A DNA stretch of 64,000 bases from assembly GCA_015066115.1 (NCBI GenBank), contig SVOZ01000006.1, positions 37,351 to 101,350 of the forward strand, read 5' to 3'. This DNA is from Oscillospiraceae bacterium. GTDB lineage: Bacteria; Bacillota; Clostridia; Oscillospirales; Ruminococcaceae. A program made the translations under genes and the position numbers. How positions within the stretch are numbered: the stretch's first letter is position 1; each line of letters begins with the position of its first letter. This document shows positions 9,025 to 18,296 of the stretch, piece by piece. The notes under the pieces were generated by a model, which was not told where the DNA came from, did not search any database, and saw only the letters and a list, made by a program, of their open reading frames with translations.

Positions 9025-10422
9025 ATGAAAAAGCTTTTATTGGTTTTATTCTCTGTTTTGTTTATTGCCGTTTTTGGTTTGACCTGTTTTGCAAATTCCG
9101 GGCAAACAAGCTGGCAAGGCTCATCAAATGCAGGCACGGTTATTTTTGACAAGGACTGCCCTATTGAAGTAGAAAAAGAAAAGCTCGTTTTTGATATTCC
9201 CGAGTTTCCCTCTACATATTACGAAAGCTCCGAGGATTTTCTTGACTACAGCGCAAGCGTTACCGCACAGTACACCTTTAAAAACCCTGCGGATTATGAC
9301 GTAACTGCGACACTTGCTTTTCCTTTCGGCGTTCTGCCTTCATACACATATTTTGACGACTTTGCTATTGATTTTGAAAAATACGATGTTACTGTAAACG
9401 GCGGCAAAATAGGCAAAAAACAGCGCCACACTCTTTTTACAGGCTATGAATATTTTGACTACAAAGAAGAAGGCAAAAAGCTTCGCGACAGCTATGTAGA
9501 GGATGATTTTTTCTCGCCCGACCTGCCTGTTAAGGTTTATGTATATGAAGTAAACGGCATTGATGACAGTTTATTTAGCGCATATATCTCAGCTTCATTT
9601 TCTGAAGACGGAGAAAAAACTCGGATTATGGTTTCAGACTGCTGGGGACACGAATACAAAAACAACAAGGTCCATACAGGGCTAAATGTTGAAAACAAAT
9701 CCTCGGTATATGTATATGCCATCGGAGAAGACATTAAAAATCTGCCCGAATGGAAAATGTATCACGATTCAAGCAAGGAGGTTCAAGTAGAAGGCGGAAG
9801 CGTAGACCTTTTATTTACTGATGACCGCACCTTTAAAGACATAGCAACAATGTTCCACCTTGAAGAAACAACAAATGTTACCGAAGTTGACTGGTACAAT
9901 GCAACGGTTGACTATTTAAACAGTCAAACCTTTGATGAATTCTTTTTAGGTTCTGACATTGATATTAAATTTACACCCTACAACTTTATGAGATGGTACG
10001 AATATGAGATTGAGATCGGTGCAGGAGAAAAACTTTTAAACACCGTTACTGCGCCGCTCTATCCAACAATAAACGAAGGCTATGAGCCTGCCGTTTACGA
10101 ATACAACTATCTTTTATCACCCGCAAAAAGCTGGTCATCATTTAAAGACTTAGATATAGAAATCAATACGCCTTTTTATCTTATTAACAGCAATTTGGGT
10201 GGTTTTGAAAAAGATGTTGAAAGCTACACCCTTTTTCTTAATTCACTTCCAAAAGACGAACTTAATTTCACTCTTTGCTCAGAAAAAGATCCGGAAGAAA
10301 TAAGGATTCCAATTTATGTTCCATACGAAATATTGGTGCTGGCTGTTATAATTATGGCTGCAATTATCCTTGTTTTAGTTATAGTTGTTATTGTTTTGAT
10401 CGTTAAGCGCAAAAAGAAATAA
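9025..10422 (+). CDS. Exported, membrane-anchored protein of unknown function
   Basis: It has an N-terminal signal peptide (KKLLLVLFSVLFIAVFGL then SxA-like cleavage near CFANSG), an ectodomain of about 420 residues rich in Tyr, Asp and Glu, one C-terminal TM helix (about residues 435-458) and a KRKKK stop-transfer tail. It is therefore a type I surface protein facing outward. I recognise no catalytic motif; the ectodomain looks all-beta. The start is ATG 9025, 8 bases after AGGGAG; GTG 9016 overlaps the ribosome site. It lies between two terminators, so it is probably transcribed alone or by readthrough. Confidence 0.7.
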   Translation: MKKLLLVLFSVLFIAVFGLTCFANSGQTSWQGSSNAGTVIFDKDCPIEVEKEKLVFDIPEFPSTYYESSEDFLDYSASVTAQYTFKNPADYDVTATLAFPFGVLPSYTYFDDFAIDFEKYDVTVNGGKIGKKQRHTLFTGYEYFDYKEEGKKLRDSYVEDDFFSPDLPVKVYVYEVNGIDDSLFSAYISASFSEDGEKTRIMVSDCWGHEYKNNKVHTGLNVENKSSVYVYAIGEDIKNLPEWKMYHDSSKEVQVEGGSVDLLFTDDRTFKDIATMFHLEETTNVTEVDWYNATVDYLNSQTFDEFFLGSDIDIKFTPYNFMRWYEYEIEIGAGEKLLNTVTAPLYPTINEGYEPAVYEYNYLLSPAKSWSSFKDLDIEINTPFYLINSNLGGFEKDVESYTLFLNSLPKDELNFTLCSEKDPEEIRIPIYVPYEILVLAVIIMAAIILVLVIVVIVLIVKRKKK

Positions 10423-10432
10423 CGCGTCAATA

Positions 10433-10466
10433 TAAAAGGCAAGCTCAATGAGCTTGCCTTTATTTT
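10433..10466. terminator. Bidirectional terminator between convergent genes
   Basis: AAAGGCAAGCTC and GAGCTTGCCTTT arms with a 3-base loop are flanked by A and T tracts. It serves the surface-protein gene on plus and the U32 gene on minus. Confidence 0.8.
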
Positions 10467-11683
10467 TCAATTCTGATTATGCTTCCCTTTGCAACAGGCA
10501 CAGAGCAGTCGAATGAATACTGTGACATTGGGTGATTTGCGTTTTCGCAAGGCTTTCCCTCGACATCACAAAGGTTTTTAACCTCTACTTCAAAAGGCTT
10601 TATCTGAGGCGAAAGAATTTCAACAATCTGCCCCTCTTGCATTCCGTTTTTAGAGGTAAAATACACCTTTCCGTCCTTATAATCGTCAGCAAGTGCGGCA
10701 ATATCATAGTTTCTTACATAGCCGCCGCTTTGATAACACTGGCCATTTTCGGGTCGCCCGAAATAGAAGCCTGTAGTGTATTCCCTGTGGCTTACCTTGT
10801 AAACCTCATCATACATCCAGCTGTTTTCATTTTCGGGCATTTTGCCGTTTTTTAAATAGTAATCAAGAACATTGCGATAGGCATTTGTTACCACCGCAAC
10901 ATAGTAAGACGACTTTGCTCTTCCCTCAATTTTAAGGCTTGAAATTCCCGCATCGCAAAGCTTGTCTATATGCTCTATCATACACATATCCTTGCTGTTT
11001 AAGATATAGGTTCCTTCAGGCTCTTCAAAAACGGGAAAATACTCGCCCGGTCTTTTCTGCTCCATAAGGTAATACTGCCAGCGGCAAGGCTGAGAGCATT
11101 CGCCACGGTTTGCATCGCGGTTTGTCATATAATTTGAAATGGTGCATCTTCCCGAAAATGACATACACATTGCGCCGTGCACAAAGGTTTCAAGCTCCAA
11201 ATCGGGATTGGTTTTGTCCCTTATCGTCTTGATGTCATCAAAGCAAAGCTCGCGCGCAAGCACAACCCTCTTTGCGCCCATTTCATAAAAGGTGTTGGCT
11301 GATGCGTAATTCACTATTCCTGCCTGAGTTGAGATATGAACCTCTGCATCAGGCACCGTCTTTTTAAGAAGCGAAAGAACGCCGACATCCGAAACTATAA
11401 AAGCATCAACACCGCAAAGTGCGGCATTTTTAAGATATTCCTGCATTCTGTCCATTTCGCTGTTAGTGGGCAGGGTGTTGCAGGTTAAATAGATGCGTTT
11501 ATTAAGCGCGTGAGCCGCCTCAGCAGCCTTTTTCATCTGCTCAAAGCCAAAGTTTGCCGCAGCGGCACGCATTCCAAATTCGTTTCCGCCGATATATATT
11601 GCATCGGCGCCGAAATTAAGCGCGGCGTCAAGCCTTTCCATATCCCCAACGGGACTTAAAAGTTCCGGTTTATTAATAATCAT
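10460..11683 (-). CDS. Peptidase U32 family protein, probable tRNA U34 hydroxylation factor (TrhP-like)
   Basis: The 407-residue protein has a TIM-barrel N-terminal part (ELLSPVGDMERLDAALNFGA) and a four-cysteine cluster GAMCMSFSGRC plus GECSQPCRW (about residues 170-200), the family hallmark thought to hold an Fe-S cluster. Members once called collagenases (PrtC) include TrhP and RlhA, which make 5-hydroxy-pyrimidines in tRNA or rRNA. It follows mltG by one base; in Bacillus the same place holds trmR and two U32 genes. Here a single copy is present and trmR is absent. Its ribosome site lies inside the last codons of mltG. Confidence 0.85.
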   Translation of the reverse strand: MIINKPELLSPVGDMERLDAALNFGADAIYIGGNEFGMRAAAANFGFEQMKKAAEAAHALNKRIYLTCNTLPTNSEMDRMQEYLKNAALCGVDAFIVSDVGVLSLLKKTVPDAEVHISTQAGIVNYASANTFYEMGAKRVVLARELCFDDIKTIRDKTNPDLELETFVHGAMCMSFSGRCTISNYMTNRDANRGECSQPCRWQYYLMEQKRPGEYFPVFEEPEGTYILNSKDMCMIEHIDKLCDAGISSLKIEGRAKSSYYVAVVTNAYRNVLDYYLKNGKMPENENSWMYDEVYKVSHREYTTGFYFGRPENGQCYQSGGYVRNYDIAALADDYKDGKVYFTSKNGMQEGQIVEILSPQIKPFEVEVKNLCDVEGKPCENANHPMSQYSFDCSVPVAKGSIIRIEK

Positions 11684-11684
11684 T

Positions 11685-12908
11685 TTAATCCTCTAAACTT
11701 GCATTTACCCTCTGCGCAGTGTTGCAATTTTTAAGATGCTGTGCATAGGTAGTTGAATAGTAATATTTTCCTGTATTATCTGTTACAAAGTAATAATAGT
11801 TAGTTTTATCGGGGAAAAGCGCGGCACGGATTGCCTCTTTTGTGGGATTACAGATGGGGCCGGGCATAAGTCCTTGTCGCTTATATGTGTTATAAGCATC
11901 GTAAAGCTCCTGATACTCATAGGCAATACTCGGCTTAATTGCCCGCTCCACATAATTTATAGTAACATCCGACTGAAGATTTGGGAACATTGTGCTGTTA
12001 AGTCTGTTATGGAAAACCGACGAAACCCTTCCCATATGATTTACGTTTCCTGCCTCGGCCTGAATAAGCGATGCGATTGTTAAGATCTCATCAAATGAAT
12101 ATTCCGAGTTTTTAACAGCGTCTTTAATTTCCGAGTCCATATGCTTTACAAAGTTTGCAAAGAACTTTTTGGCAATTCCCTCGTAATCATCTGTACCAAC
12201 ATAAAACTCATATTTATCGGGATAGAAATATCCCTCATATTTATAGTAGCGGTACTTATTTGCGGGAACGTCTTTAATAAACTCGTACTCTACCGCCATT
12301 CTTTCAACGGCTTTTGTAAATTCATTTATATCAGAAATAACGCCCTTTTCTTTAAGCTCTTTTGCGATGTCATAAAGATTCCAGCCTTCAATAACCGTTA
12401 TTTCTACAACGTCATCCTTTTTAACAAGTCTTTTAAGCTCTTTTGTTATATCGGCATAGGACATATTTTTAGAAAATGTGTGGTAGCCGTACTGGAAGCC
12501 TTCAGTGTCGCCGAATTTACAATAAACTCTGAAAAGAAGGGGCAGGTCAATAATATCGCTTTCATAAAGAGTTTGAGCAATCTGAGCAGAGCTGGAGCCT
12601 CTTTCGATATAAACATCCTTTTCCTCGATTGAGCTAAATTCAAGTCCGTAAATATCCTTAAATCCAAATATTATCAAAACTGCAAGCAATGCCGAAACAA
12701 GAAAAATTATCAGCATTCTTAAAAGAACAGGCATCTTTTTTCTTTTCTTTTTACTAACTGCAGGGCGATGATTATCGTTTTCCTCTGTCTGCTCTTGTTC
12801 CTGCTCGATTTCTGCTTGAGTTTCAAGGCTTTCTTCATTTAAAGCCTCAAAATCCTTATTTTCGTTTTCTTCGGGATTAGTTAGGTCATTGTATTTATTT
12901 TCATCCAT
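11685..12908 (-). CDS. mltG: Endolytic murein transglycosylase MltG (YceG family)
   Basis: There is a cytosolic N-terminus of about 60 residues that is strongly acidic (runs of Glu and Gln), then one TM helix (about 63-85), a LysM-like region and the YceG catalytic domain. The motif IASLIQAEAGNVNHMGRVSS contains the catalytic Glu, followed by VFHNRL and NLQSDVTINYV. It cleaves nascent glycan strands at the outer membrane face and sets strand length. It sits between the folate ligase gene and the U32 gene in one operon. Confidence 0.92.
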   Translation of the reverse strand: MDENKYNDLTNPEENENKDFEALNEESLETQAEIEQEQEQTEENDNHRPAVSKKKRKKMPVLLRMLIIFLVSALLAVLIIFGFKDIYGLEFSSIEEKDVYIERGSSSAQIAQTLYESDIIDLPLLFRVYCKFGDTEGFQYGYHTFSKNMSYADITKELKRLVKKDDVVEITVIEGWNLYDIAKELKEKGVISDINEFTKAVERMAVEYEFIKDVPANKYRYYKYEGYFYPDKYEFYVGTDDYEGIAKKFFANFVKHMDSEIKDAVKNSEYSFDEILTIASLIQAEAGNVNHMGRVSSVFHNRLNSTMFPNLQSDVTINYVERAIKPSIAYEYQELYDAYNTYKRQGLMPGPICNPTKEAIRAALFPDKTNYYYFVTDNTGKYYYSTTYAQHLKNCNTAQRVNASLED

Positions 12909-12920
12909 CTGCTTTACCCC

Positions 12921-13502
12921 TCATCCTTTTTTAACATAAATTAATTTTTTGTCTGTGACAACTATATCTGCTGCAATATCGTACCTTTGATACGGAATAC
13001 TTTCAAAAACAAAATCATCATGGCAAATTCCGATTTTACATATCGGATAAGTGCTCAAAAATCTATCATAGTAACCTTTACCATAACCCAAGCGATTACC
13101 TTTTATATCAAATGCAAGGGCAGGCATTATGCAAACAGCTTTATTAAAATCCGTTAGCCTTGCATTTTCATTTGCCTTTGGCTCCAAAACTCCAAATCTG
13201 CTTTTTTCAAGAGAAGAAAAATCAGAGATTAAATAAAACTCCATTTTTCCATCTAAATCAACACATCTTGGCAGTGCGACCCTTTTATGTAGCTTAAAAA
13301 GACAGTTTATTATTTCTTTTGTGTCAACCTCGTTTTGCATCGACATATAGCAAAGCACAGTTTCGGCAGAAACAAATTCCTTAACCTTAAAAAGGTTTTC
13401 AGCAAGGTTTAAATCAAGCTCGGCTTTGGTTTGCGCATCTATAGAATTTCTGCAGTCTTTAATCTTTTTTCTAAGCTCGTTTTTAGCTAAATCTATACTC
13501 AT
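12921..13502 (-). CDS. 5-formyltetrahydrofolate cyclo-ligase
   Basis: Residues near 145 read GNRLGYGKGYYDRFL, the MTHFS signature for ATP and folate binding, and the length of 193 is normal. It converts 5-formyl-THF to 5,10-methenyl-THF, returning stored folate to the one-carbon pool. The start is set at ATG 13502, whose ATGA overlaps the TGA stop of the DJ-1 gene; an ATG three codons upstream is less likely. Co-transcription with thyX gives a folate-centred operon. Confidence 0.9.
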   Translation of the reverse strand: MSIDLAKNELRKKIKDCRNSIDAQTKAELDLNLAENLFKVKEFVSAETVLCYMSMQNEVDTKEIINCLFKLHKRVALPRCVDLDGKMEFYLISDFSSLEKSRFGVLEPKANENARLTDFNKAVCIMPALAFDIKGNRLGYGKGYYDRFLSTYPICKIGICHDDFVFESIPYQRYDIAADIVVTDKKLIYVKKG

Positions 13503-14044
13503 TTTTTGCATATCATAGCCATAAACACCTTTTCGGCAGCATCCTTGCCTCTTAAAAGTTCAACAAGCTTATAAGCAAACTCAAAAACTGTTCCCGCACC
13601 GCGAGAAGTTATTATATTTCCATCGCAAACAACCCTGTCCATAACAACATTTGCCTGAATAAGCTGCTCTTCAAATCCGGGGAAGCAACAAGCTTTTTTG
13701 CCTCTAAGAAATCCTTTGTGGCCTAAAATTGAGGGCGCGGCACAAATTGCCGCAATATACTTCCCATCCTGCTCTGCTCTATCAAGCGCATTACTTACGC
13801 ATATAGACTTTTCAAGCTCTAAGGTTCCGGGCATTCCGCCGGGCAGAACAAGCATTTCAATTCCATCATCATAAACAAATTCAGCATCAGTTATATCAGC
13901 AATAACCTTTATCTGATGTGCTCCCGAAATCACCTTGTTTCCTATACCAACAGTTGTTACGGGAATTTCGGCTCTGCGAATGTAATCTATTGTCGCAAGA
14001 GCCTCGATCTCTTCAAATCCGTGTGCTAAAAATACATAAACCAT
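13499..14044 (-). CDS. DJ-1/PfpI family protein (YajL-like)
   Basis: The 181-residue protein has the nucleophile-elbow motif AAICAAPSIL with the conserved Cys near residue 100, preceded by LVLPGGMPG and a Glu near residue 15 (GFEEIEA). These are the DJ-1 superfamily catalytic elements. Members act as glyoxalases, deglycases or oxidative-stress chaperones; which applies here cannot be told. GGAG precedes the ATG. Its stop codon overlaps the start of the downstream cyclo-ligase, indicating translational coupling. Confidence 0.88.
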   Translation of the reverse strand: MVYVFLAHGFEEIEALATIDYIRRAEIPVTTVGIGNKVISGAHQIKVIADITDAEFVYDDGIEMLVLPGGMPGTLELEKSICVSNALDRAEQDGKYIAAICAAPSILGHKGFLRGKKACCFPGFEEQLIQANVVMDRVVCDGNIITSRGAGTVFEFAYKLVELLRGKDAAEKVFMAMICKK

Positions 14045-14083
14045 AGTAATTCTCCGTTTCTTATTCTGTGAAGTTAAACAACT

Positions 14084-15010
14084 TTACATATTAAAACTAA
14101 TATTTGTAAGTCTTCCCTTAAGTGCGAGGTGGTGAGGATTGTAGGAAAGCTTTGCTTTTCTAAGGCCCTCATCACCCGAATCATCCTCTCGGTTGACCCA
14201 TTTAATGCTATATTTTTCAAGGCAATCCCTAACAAACTCGTTATTTATGGTCGCATAACTTCCGTCATATTCTCGGTTTGCCTTTTCTACGTGAACATAC
14301 AGGCAATCACCCTTAATTTCACCAACTGTAAAGGCAATGACCTTTTCATCAACCTCTAAAAAAGCACCATATAAACCAAATTTTTCAATGTTTTCAAGGG
14401 CAAAATAGGCACTTTCACGCTCGATTTTTTCGGATGCGTTTTCGGCAGGATTGTTTTTTATAAATTCATCATAGAAATTTTTAACCTTATTCAGATTGTC
14501 AGGCGTAATTATGTTATACGAATATGTGTATTTTTTCTTAAATTTGGAAATATGATTGCGCTTTTGATGATATTTTCTGCCGCTTAAGTGCGCAAGATCC
14601 TCAGATAAGTAAACATAATCCGAATAATCGCGCGATTCGATATATTCAAAATTCATAAATTCTTTAAAAAGCTCGGTATCTGATGCGGGAATGGAAACGA
14701 ACTCAGCAGGAATTTCTCTTTCTTTGCAGTATTCCTTTATTGCTAAAATGGCGTTTTCAAGGCTTCCTCTTCCGCTCGGCATATAAAATCTTTCCCTGCC
14801 GCTAAAAAATTTACCTTTTATCACAAGCATCGAGTCGACGATCGCATAGGTTAAATTAAGCGGCTTTTTCCACATCATTACAAAGCCGAGGGTGTAATCA
14901 CTGCAATCGCACTTATTAAAAGAAAGATATTCTCTTATTAAATTTACATCATTAGCAGTTATGTCTTTAAATTCAAGTTTACTCAAACGGTTTTCGCCTT
15001 CATTCAGCAT
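14084..15010 (-). CDS. DUF2156 family protein (GNAT-fold, phosphatidylglycerol lysyltransferase C-terminal-like)
   Basis: The roughly 300-residue soluble protein contains KYHQKRNHISKFKKKY mid-protein and WVNREDDSGDEGLRKAKLSY near the C-terminus, signatures of the DUF2156 family, which has two GNAT-like folds and resembles the cytosolic domain of MprF. It lacks the MprF membrane part, so lipid lysylation is not implied; function unknown. It overlaps the end of thyX by 11 bases. A TTG at 14986, after GAAGGC, is an alternative start. Confidence 0.75.
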   Translation of the reverse strand: MLNEGENRLSKLEFKDITANDVNLIREYLSFNKCDCSDYTLGFVMMWKKPLNLTYAIVDSMLVIKGKFFSGRERFYMPSGRGSLENAILAIKEYCKEREIPAEFVSIPASDTELFKEFMNFEYIESRDYSDYVYLSEDLAHLSGRKYHQKRNHISKFKKKYTYSYNIITPDNLNKVKNFYDEFIKNNPAENASEKIERESAYFALENIEKFGLYGAFLEVDEKVIAFTVGEIKGDCLYVHVEKANREYDGSYATINNEFVRDCLEKYSIKWVNREDDSGDEGLRKAKLSYNPHHLALKGRLTNISFNM

Positions 15011-15779
15011 TATTTAAAATTTTCTTATATTTTTCACGCATTTCTTTTGCTTTTCCGCAGGTCATAGCGCCCTCACAGCAAGGCCCATAGGCACAGCTTG
15101 GACCCGCTTTTGCAAAAAGCTCGGGAGCCACCTTGCAAACCTCTGTGAGCATCTGCTCTGCAACGGCGCGGATCTCCCACTGAGCGCGGTTACAACAACG
15201 ATGCTTAAAGAAGTTAAGTAAGCTTCTTGTGTTCATTGTAACGACCATTTTGGTTTCGCAAGCGTTTGGAAGAACAAATCTTGCATCCTCATTTGCAAGC
15301 TTAACGGCGGCTTTTCTTGCAGATTTCTCATCTTTTCCCTCTGCCATAAGCTTTTTGGTGTGGTTTTCTGTTAAGATCGCGGCAAGATTATCATAGCTTT
15401 GCTGCGCGCTCTGCATTGCATTTAAGTAAATTTCCTTTGCATGCTCGTCCTCCTCAATTTCGGGCGGCAGAACAAATTCAAACATTTTTTCGCTTACATA
15501 TCTTTGGCTCTTAACACTGTAAGATGCAATTCTGTGTCTTGTTATCTGAGCAAGAAGGGCTCTTGAAACACCTTCAATGCCAAATGTAAAACTTGCATGC
15601 TCCAAAGGACTTTCATGTCCTAAATCAGAAAGCATCTGTACAAAATCTTTTGCCTTTTCATCGGTTAAATTATTCCCGAGGTCCTCAATGTTGCTGCTAG
15701 AATAGCAAAGCTTTGCCGCCTGAGCAACTGTTTTAACAGGATTATAACTATGCGCAATTAAAAACACCTTTGCCGGCAT
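15000..15779 (-). CDS. thyX: Flavin-dependent thymidylate synthase ThyX
   Basis: The ThyX signature RHRIASYSVKSQR (RHRxxSxxxxSxR, about residues 85-97) is intact, and ITRHR precedes it. It makes dTMP from dUMP using FADH2 and methylene-THF, releasing THF rather than DHF. The 259-residue length is normal. ATG 15779 follows GGAGG; the frame is open further upstream without support. It heads the operon containing the formyl-THF cyclo-ligase and has a plausible promoter at 15815-15843. Confidence 0.95.
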   Translation of the reverse strand: MPAKVFLIAHSYNPVKTVAQAAKLCYSSSNIEDLGNNLTDEKAKDFVQMLSDLGHESPLEHASFTFGIEGVSRALLAQITRHRIASYSVKSQRYVSEKMFEFVLPPEIEEDEHAKEIYLNAMQSAQQSYDNLAAILTENHTKKLMAEGKDEKSARKAAVKLANEDARFVLPNACETKMVVTMNTRSLLNFFKHRCCNRAQWEIRAVAEQMLTEVCKVAPELFAKAGPSCAYGPCCEGAMTCGKAKEMREKYKKILNNAE

Positions 15780-15814
15780 TTTTATTCCTCCAAACATAAT
15801 TCATATTCCATTTT

Positions 15815-15843
15815 ATTTTAGCACTTATCTTTCTTTCCGTCAA
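15815..15843 (-). promoter_or_regulatory. Sigma-A-type promoter for the thyX operon
   Basis: Minus strand: TTGACG, 17-base spacer, TAAAAT, ending 36 bases before the thyX start. Confidence 0.55.
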
Positions 15844-15874
15844 CCTTGTTTAAACTATTTTAGTATATAAATAC

Positions 15875-15904
15875 TTGACACGCAATTGCGGCAGGTTATA
15901 TTAT
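15875..15904 (+). promoter_or_regulatory. Sigma-A-type promoter for ung
   Basis: TTGACA, 18-base spacer, TATTAT, followed about 30 bases later by the ung GTG start. Confidence 0.55.
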
Positions 15905-15935
15905 ATTAGTATACATAAAGTTGGGGGGATCTTTC

Positions 15936-16601
15936 GTGTTTAAGCTTGGAAATGAGTGGGACGATATTATCGGAGATGAATTTAATAAGCCTTATTACAA
16001 AAAACTGCGCGAATTTTTAAAAAGTGAGTATTCCTCACGCCGAATTTTCCCTGATATGTACGATATTTTTAACGCACTTAAATTCACATCATACAACGAT
16101 GTAAAGGCTGTTATTTTAGGTCAGGATCCCTATCATGGTGCAGGACAGGCACACGGACTTTGTTTTTCGGTCAAAAAAGGTGTTGCTCACCCGCCCTCAC
16201 TTGTAAACATATTTAAGGAACTTCAAAGTGATTTAGGCATTGCTCCCTCAAGGCACGGCGAATTAACCTCCTGGGCGCAAAACGGAGTTTTGCTTTTAAA
16301 CACGGTTTTAACTGTTCGGGAAGCCTCGCCAAACAGCCACAAAGGCAAGGGCTGGGAAACCTTTACCGACAGCGTTATTTCGGCTTTAAACTGCAGAGAA
16401 AAACCCGTTGTGTTCATTTTGTGGGGCGCAAATGCAAGGTCAAAAACCACACTTATCACTAACCCCAATCACAAAATTTTAACAGCGGCTCACCCAAGTC
16501 CCCTATCCGCTTACAACGGCTTTTTCGGATGCAAGCATTTTTCAAAAACAAATGAATTTCTTACAAGTCACGGCATTGAGCCGATAGACTGGAATTTATA
16601 G
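15936..16601 (+). CDS. ung: Uracil-DNA glycosylase, family 1
   Basis: The catalytic water-activating motif GQDPYHGAGQAHGLCFSV and the DNA-minor-groove loop AAHPSPLSAYNGFFGCKHFS are intact; the length is about 221 residues. It excises uracil from DNA to start base excision repair. The start is GTG 15936, 7 bases after a run of six G that serves as the ribosome site. It is followed by a PBP gene 37 bases downstream, probably co-transcribed. Confidence 0.95.
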   Translation: MFKLGNEWDDIIGDEFNKPYYKKLREFLKSEYSSRRIFPDMYDIFNALKFTSYNDVKAVILGQDPYHGAGQAHGLCFSVKKGVAHPPSLVNIFKELQSDLGIAPSRHGELTSWAQNGVLLLNTVLTVREASPNSHKGKGWETFTDSVISALNCREKPVVFILWGANARSKTTLITNPNHKILTAAHPSPLSAYNGFFGCKHFSKTNEFLTSHGIEPIDWNL

Positions 16602-16638
16602 AAAAAATTGGGCAAACTAAGTCACAGAGGTGATTTGT

Positions 16639-18252
16639 TTGTCTGTTAAGCGAACTATTGTTTTTTATTCTTTTATGCTTTTTTCTTTCGCGGCGCTTGT
16701 TTTAAGGATTTTTTATATAATTCAAAACGACTCTGATATTTATGCCGCACAAACCACAAACAGTTACCGACTTACCATTGACAAAAGCCGAGGAACTATT
16801 TACGACCGCAATCTTGTGCCTCTTGTTTCAGATGAGAAAAAATACAAGGTTGCGGTTTTGCCATCTATTGAAAGCAAAAACTATTTACATTCTGTTCTTA
16901 CTCAAGAGGAATTTTCTATCATTTCAAACAATTTTTCAAGCGGAAAGCCCTTTTACTTTGAGATGGACAGATTTATTAAAGAAAGTACAGATGTAAAGGT
17001 TTATCTTACAGCAAAACGATATTCCGAAAACCCTCTTGCCGCCCATTTTATAGGCTACTGCAGCTCTGACCTAACTCAAGGCGTTTCTGGAATTGAAAAG
17101 GCATATAACGAGCTTCTTGCAAGCAAATCATCGTCAATTTCACTAAGTTATCCTATTGACGCTATTGGAAGAGCTCTTGCCGGGGCAGAGGTAAGTGTTT
17201 TTGATAACAGAATTTTAAGCCGCGCAGGAATTGCGCTCACCCTTGATGCCGAAATTCAAAAAATAGCGCAGTCTGCGTCTTCGCTTTTAAGCGGCAAAGG
17301 GTCGATACTTATAATGGATGTAAATACCGGTGAAATTTTGGCAGGTGTGAGCCTTCCTGAATATGATAGAAGTAACATTGCTCAAAGCATTGCATCAAAC
17401 GACAGCTCTCTTTTAAACAGAAATCTATGTGCTTACAACATAGGCTCCACCTACAAGCTGATCGTTTGCGCGGCGGCGCTTTCAAAAGATATTTCACCGC
17501 TTTTTTCCATCAACTGCACCGGTTCTTACGATCTTGACAGCACACTTTTTAACTGCCACAAGCAAGAGGGACACGGCTATCTTACAATGAAAACGGCGCT
17601 GTCTAACTCCTGCAATCCGTATTTTATAAAATTAGGTTTGTCGGTAGGAAAAGAGCGGCTTATTTCTATGTCTTCCCTATTTGGTTTAGGAAAGCCTATC
17701 GAGCTTTGTCAGAACATCGTTACCTCTGCAGGAAATCTGCCATCGGGCGACAGCATTGTAAATCGCGGAGACCTTGCCAACATCAGCTTTGGTCAGGGCG
17801 CGCTTATGGCAACTCCTGTTCACATTGCAAAAATCATAAGCATTATTGCAAACGGCGGATTCGATGTGAAGCCAACGATTGTTTTAGGAGAGGTTGACTC
17901 AGATAAAAAGCTAACAGAAAAGCAAAATGATAGTCAAAGAGTTAGAATAATTTCCTCTGAGGTCAGTGAAAAAATAAGGGATTATATGATCTATACTGTG
18001 ACAAACGGAACAGGCCGTGCCGCTTTGCCGACGGCACTTGGAGCAGGCGGAAAAACAGCCTCTGCCGAAACGGGATGGTCGGTTTCGGGCGAAAAACTGG
18101 TGCAGGCTTGGTTTTCGGGATTTTATCCTGCGGAAAATCCCAAATATGCTATTGTTGTTTTAAGCGAGGGCGGAAATTCTGGCGCAAGTGCCTGCGGACC
18201 TGTTTTTAAAAAAATATGCGACCTTTTATATCAAAAAGGGTTAGTAAATTAA
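16639..18252 (+). CDS. Class B penicillin-binding protein (transpeptidase)
   Basis: One N-terminal TM helix (about residues 5-27) is followed by the dimerisation-domain motif SRGTIYDRN and the transpeptidase domain. The active-site motifs are STYK (SxxK, about residue 277), SCN (SxN) and KTA in GGKTASAETGW, where KTG is canonical. It would cross-link peptidoglycan outside the membrane. At about 537 residues it is short and has no PASTA domains, so it resembles the PbpA/SpoVD-like group. TTG 16639 fits the AGAGG site best; GTG 16630 is an alternative. Confidence 0.85.
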   Translation: MSVKRTIVFYSFMLFSFAALVLRIFYIIQNDSDIYAAQTTNSYRLTIDKSRGTIYDRNLVPLVSDEKKYKVAVLPSIESKNYLHSVLTQEEFSIISNNFSSGKPFYFEMDRFIKESTDVKVYLTAKRYSENPLAAHFIGYCSSDLTQGVSGIEKAYNELLASKSSSISLSYPIDAIGRALAGAEVSVFDNRILSRAGIALTLDAEIQKIAQSASSLLSGKGSILIMDVNTGEILAGVSLPEYDRSNIAQSIASNDSSLLNRNLCAYNIGSTYKLIVCAAALSKDISPLFSINCTGSYDLDSTLFNCHKQEGHGYLTMKTALSNSCNPYFIKLGLSVGKERLISMSSLFGLGKPIELCQNIVTSAGNLPSGDSIVNRGDLANISFGQGALMATPVHIAKIISIIANGGFDVKPTIVLGEVDSDKKLTEKQNDSQRVRIISSEVSEKIRDYMIYTVTNGTGRAALPTALGAGGKTASAETGWSVSGEKLVQAWFSGFYPAENPKYAIVVLSEGGNSGASACGPVFKKICDLLYQKGLVN

Positions 18253-18261
18253 GGTTATCTA

Positions 18262-18290
18262 TTGACAAAAACTTAAAAAAATCATATAAT
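18262..18290 (+). promoter_or_regulatory. Promoter of the alaS T-box transcript
   Basis: A perfect TTGACA, 17-base spacer and TATAAT sit just upstream of the T-box leader. Confidence 0.8.
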
Positions 18291-18296
18291 TATTGC

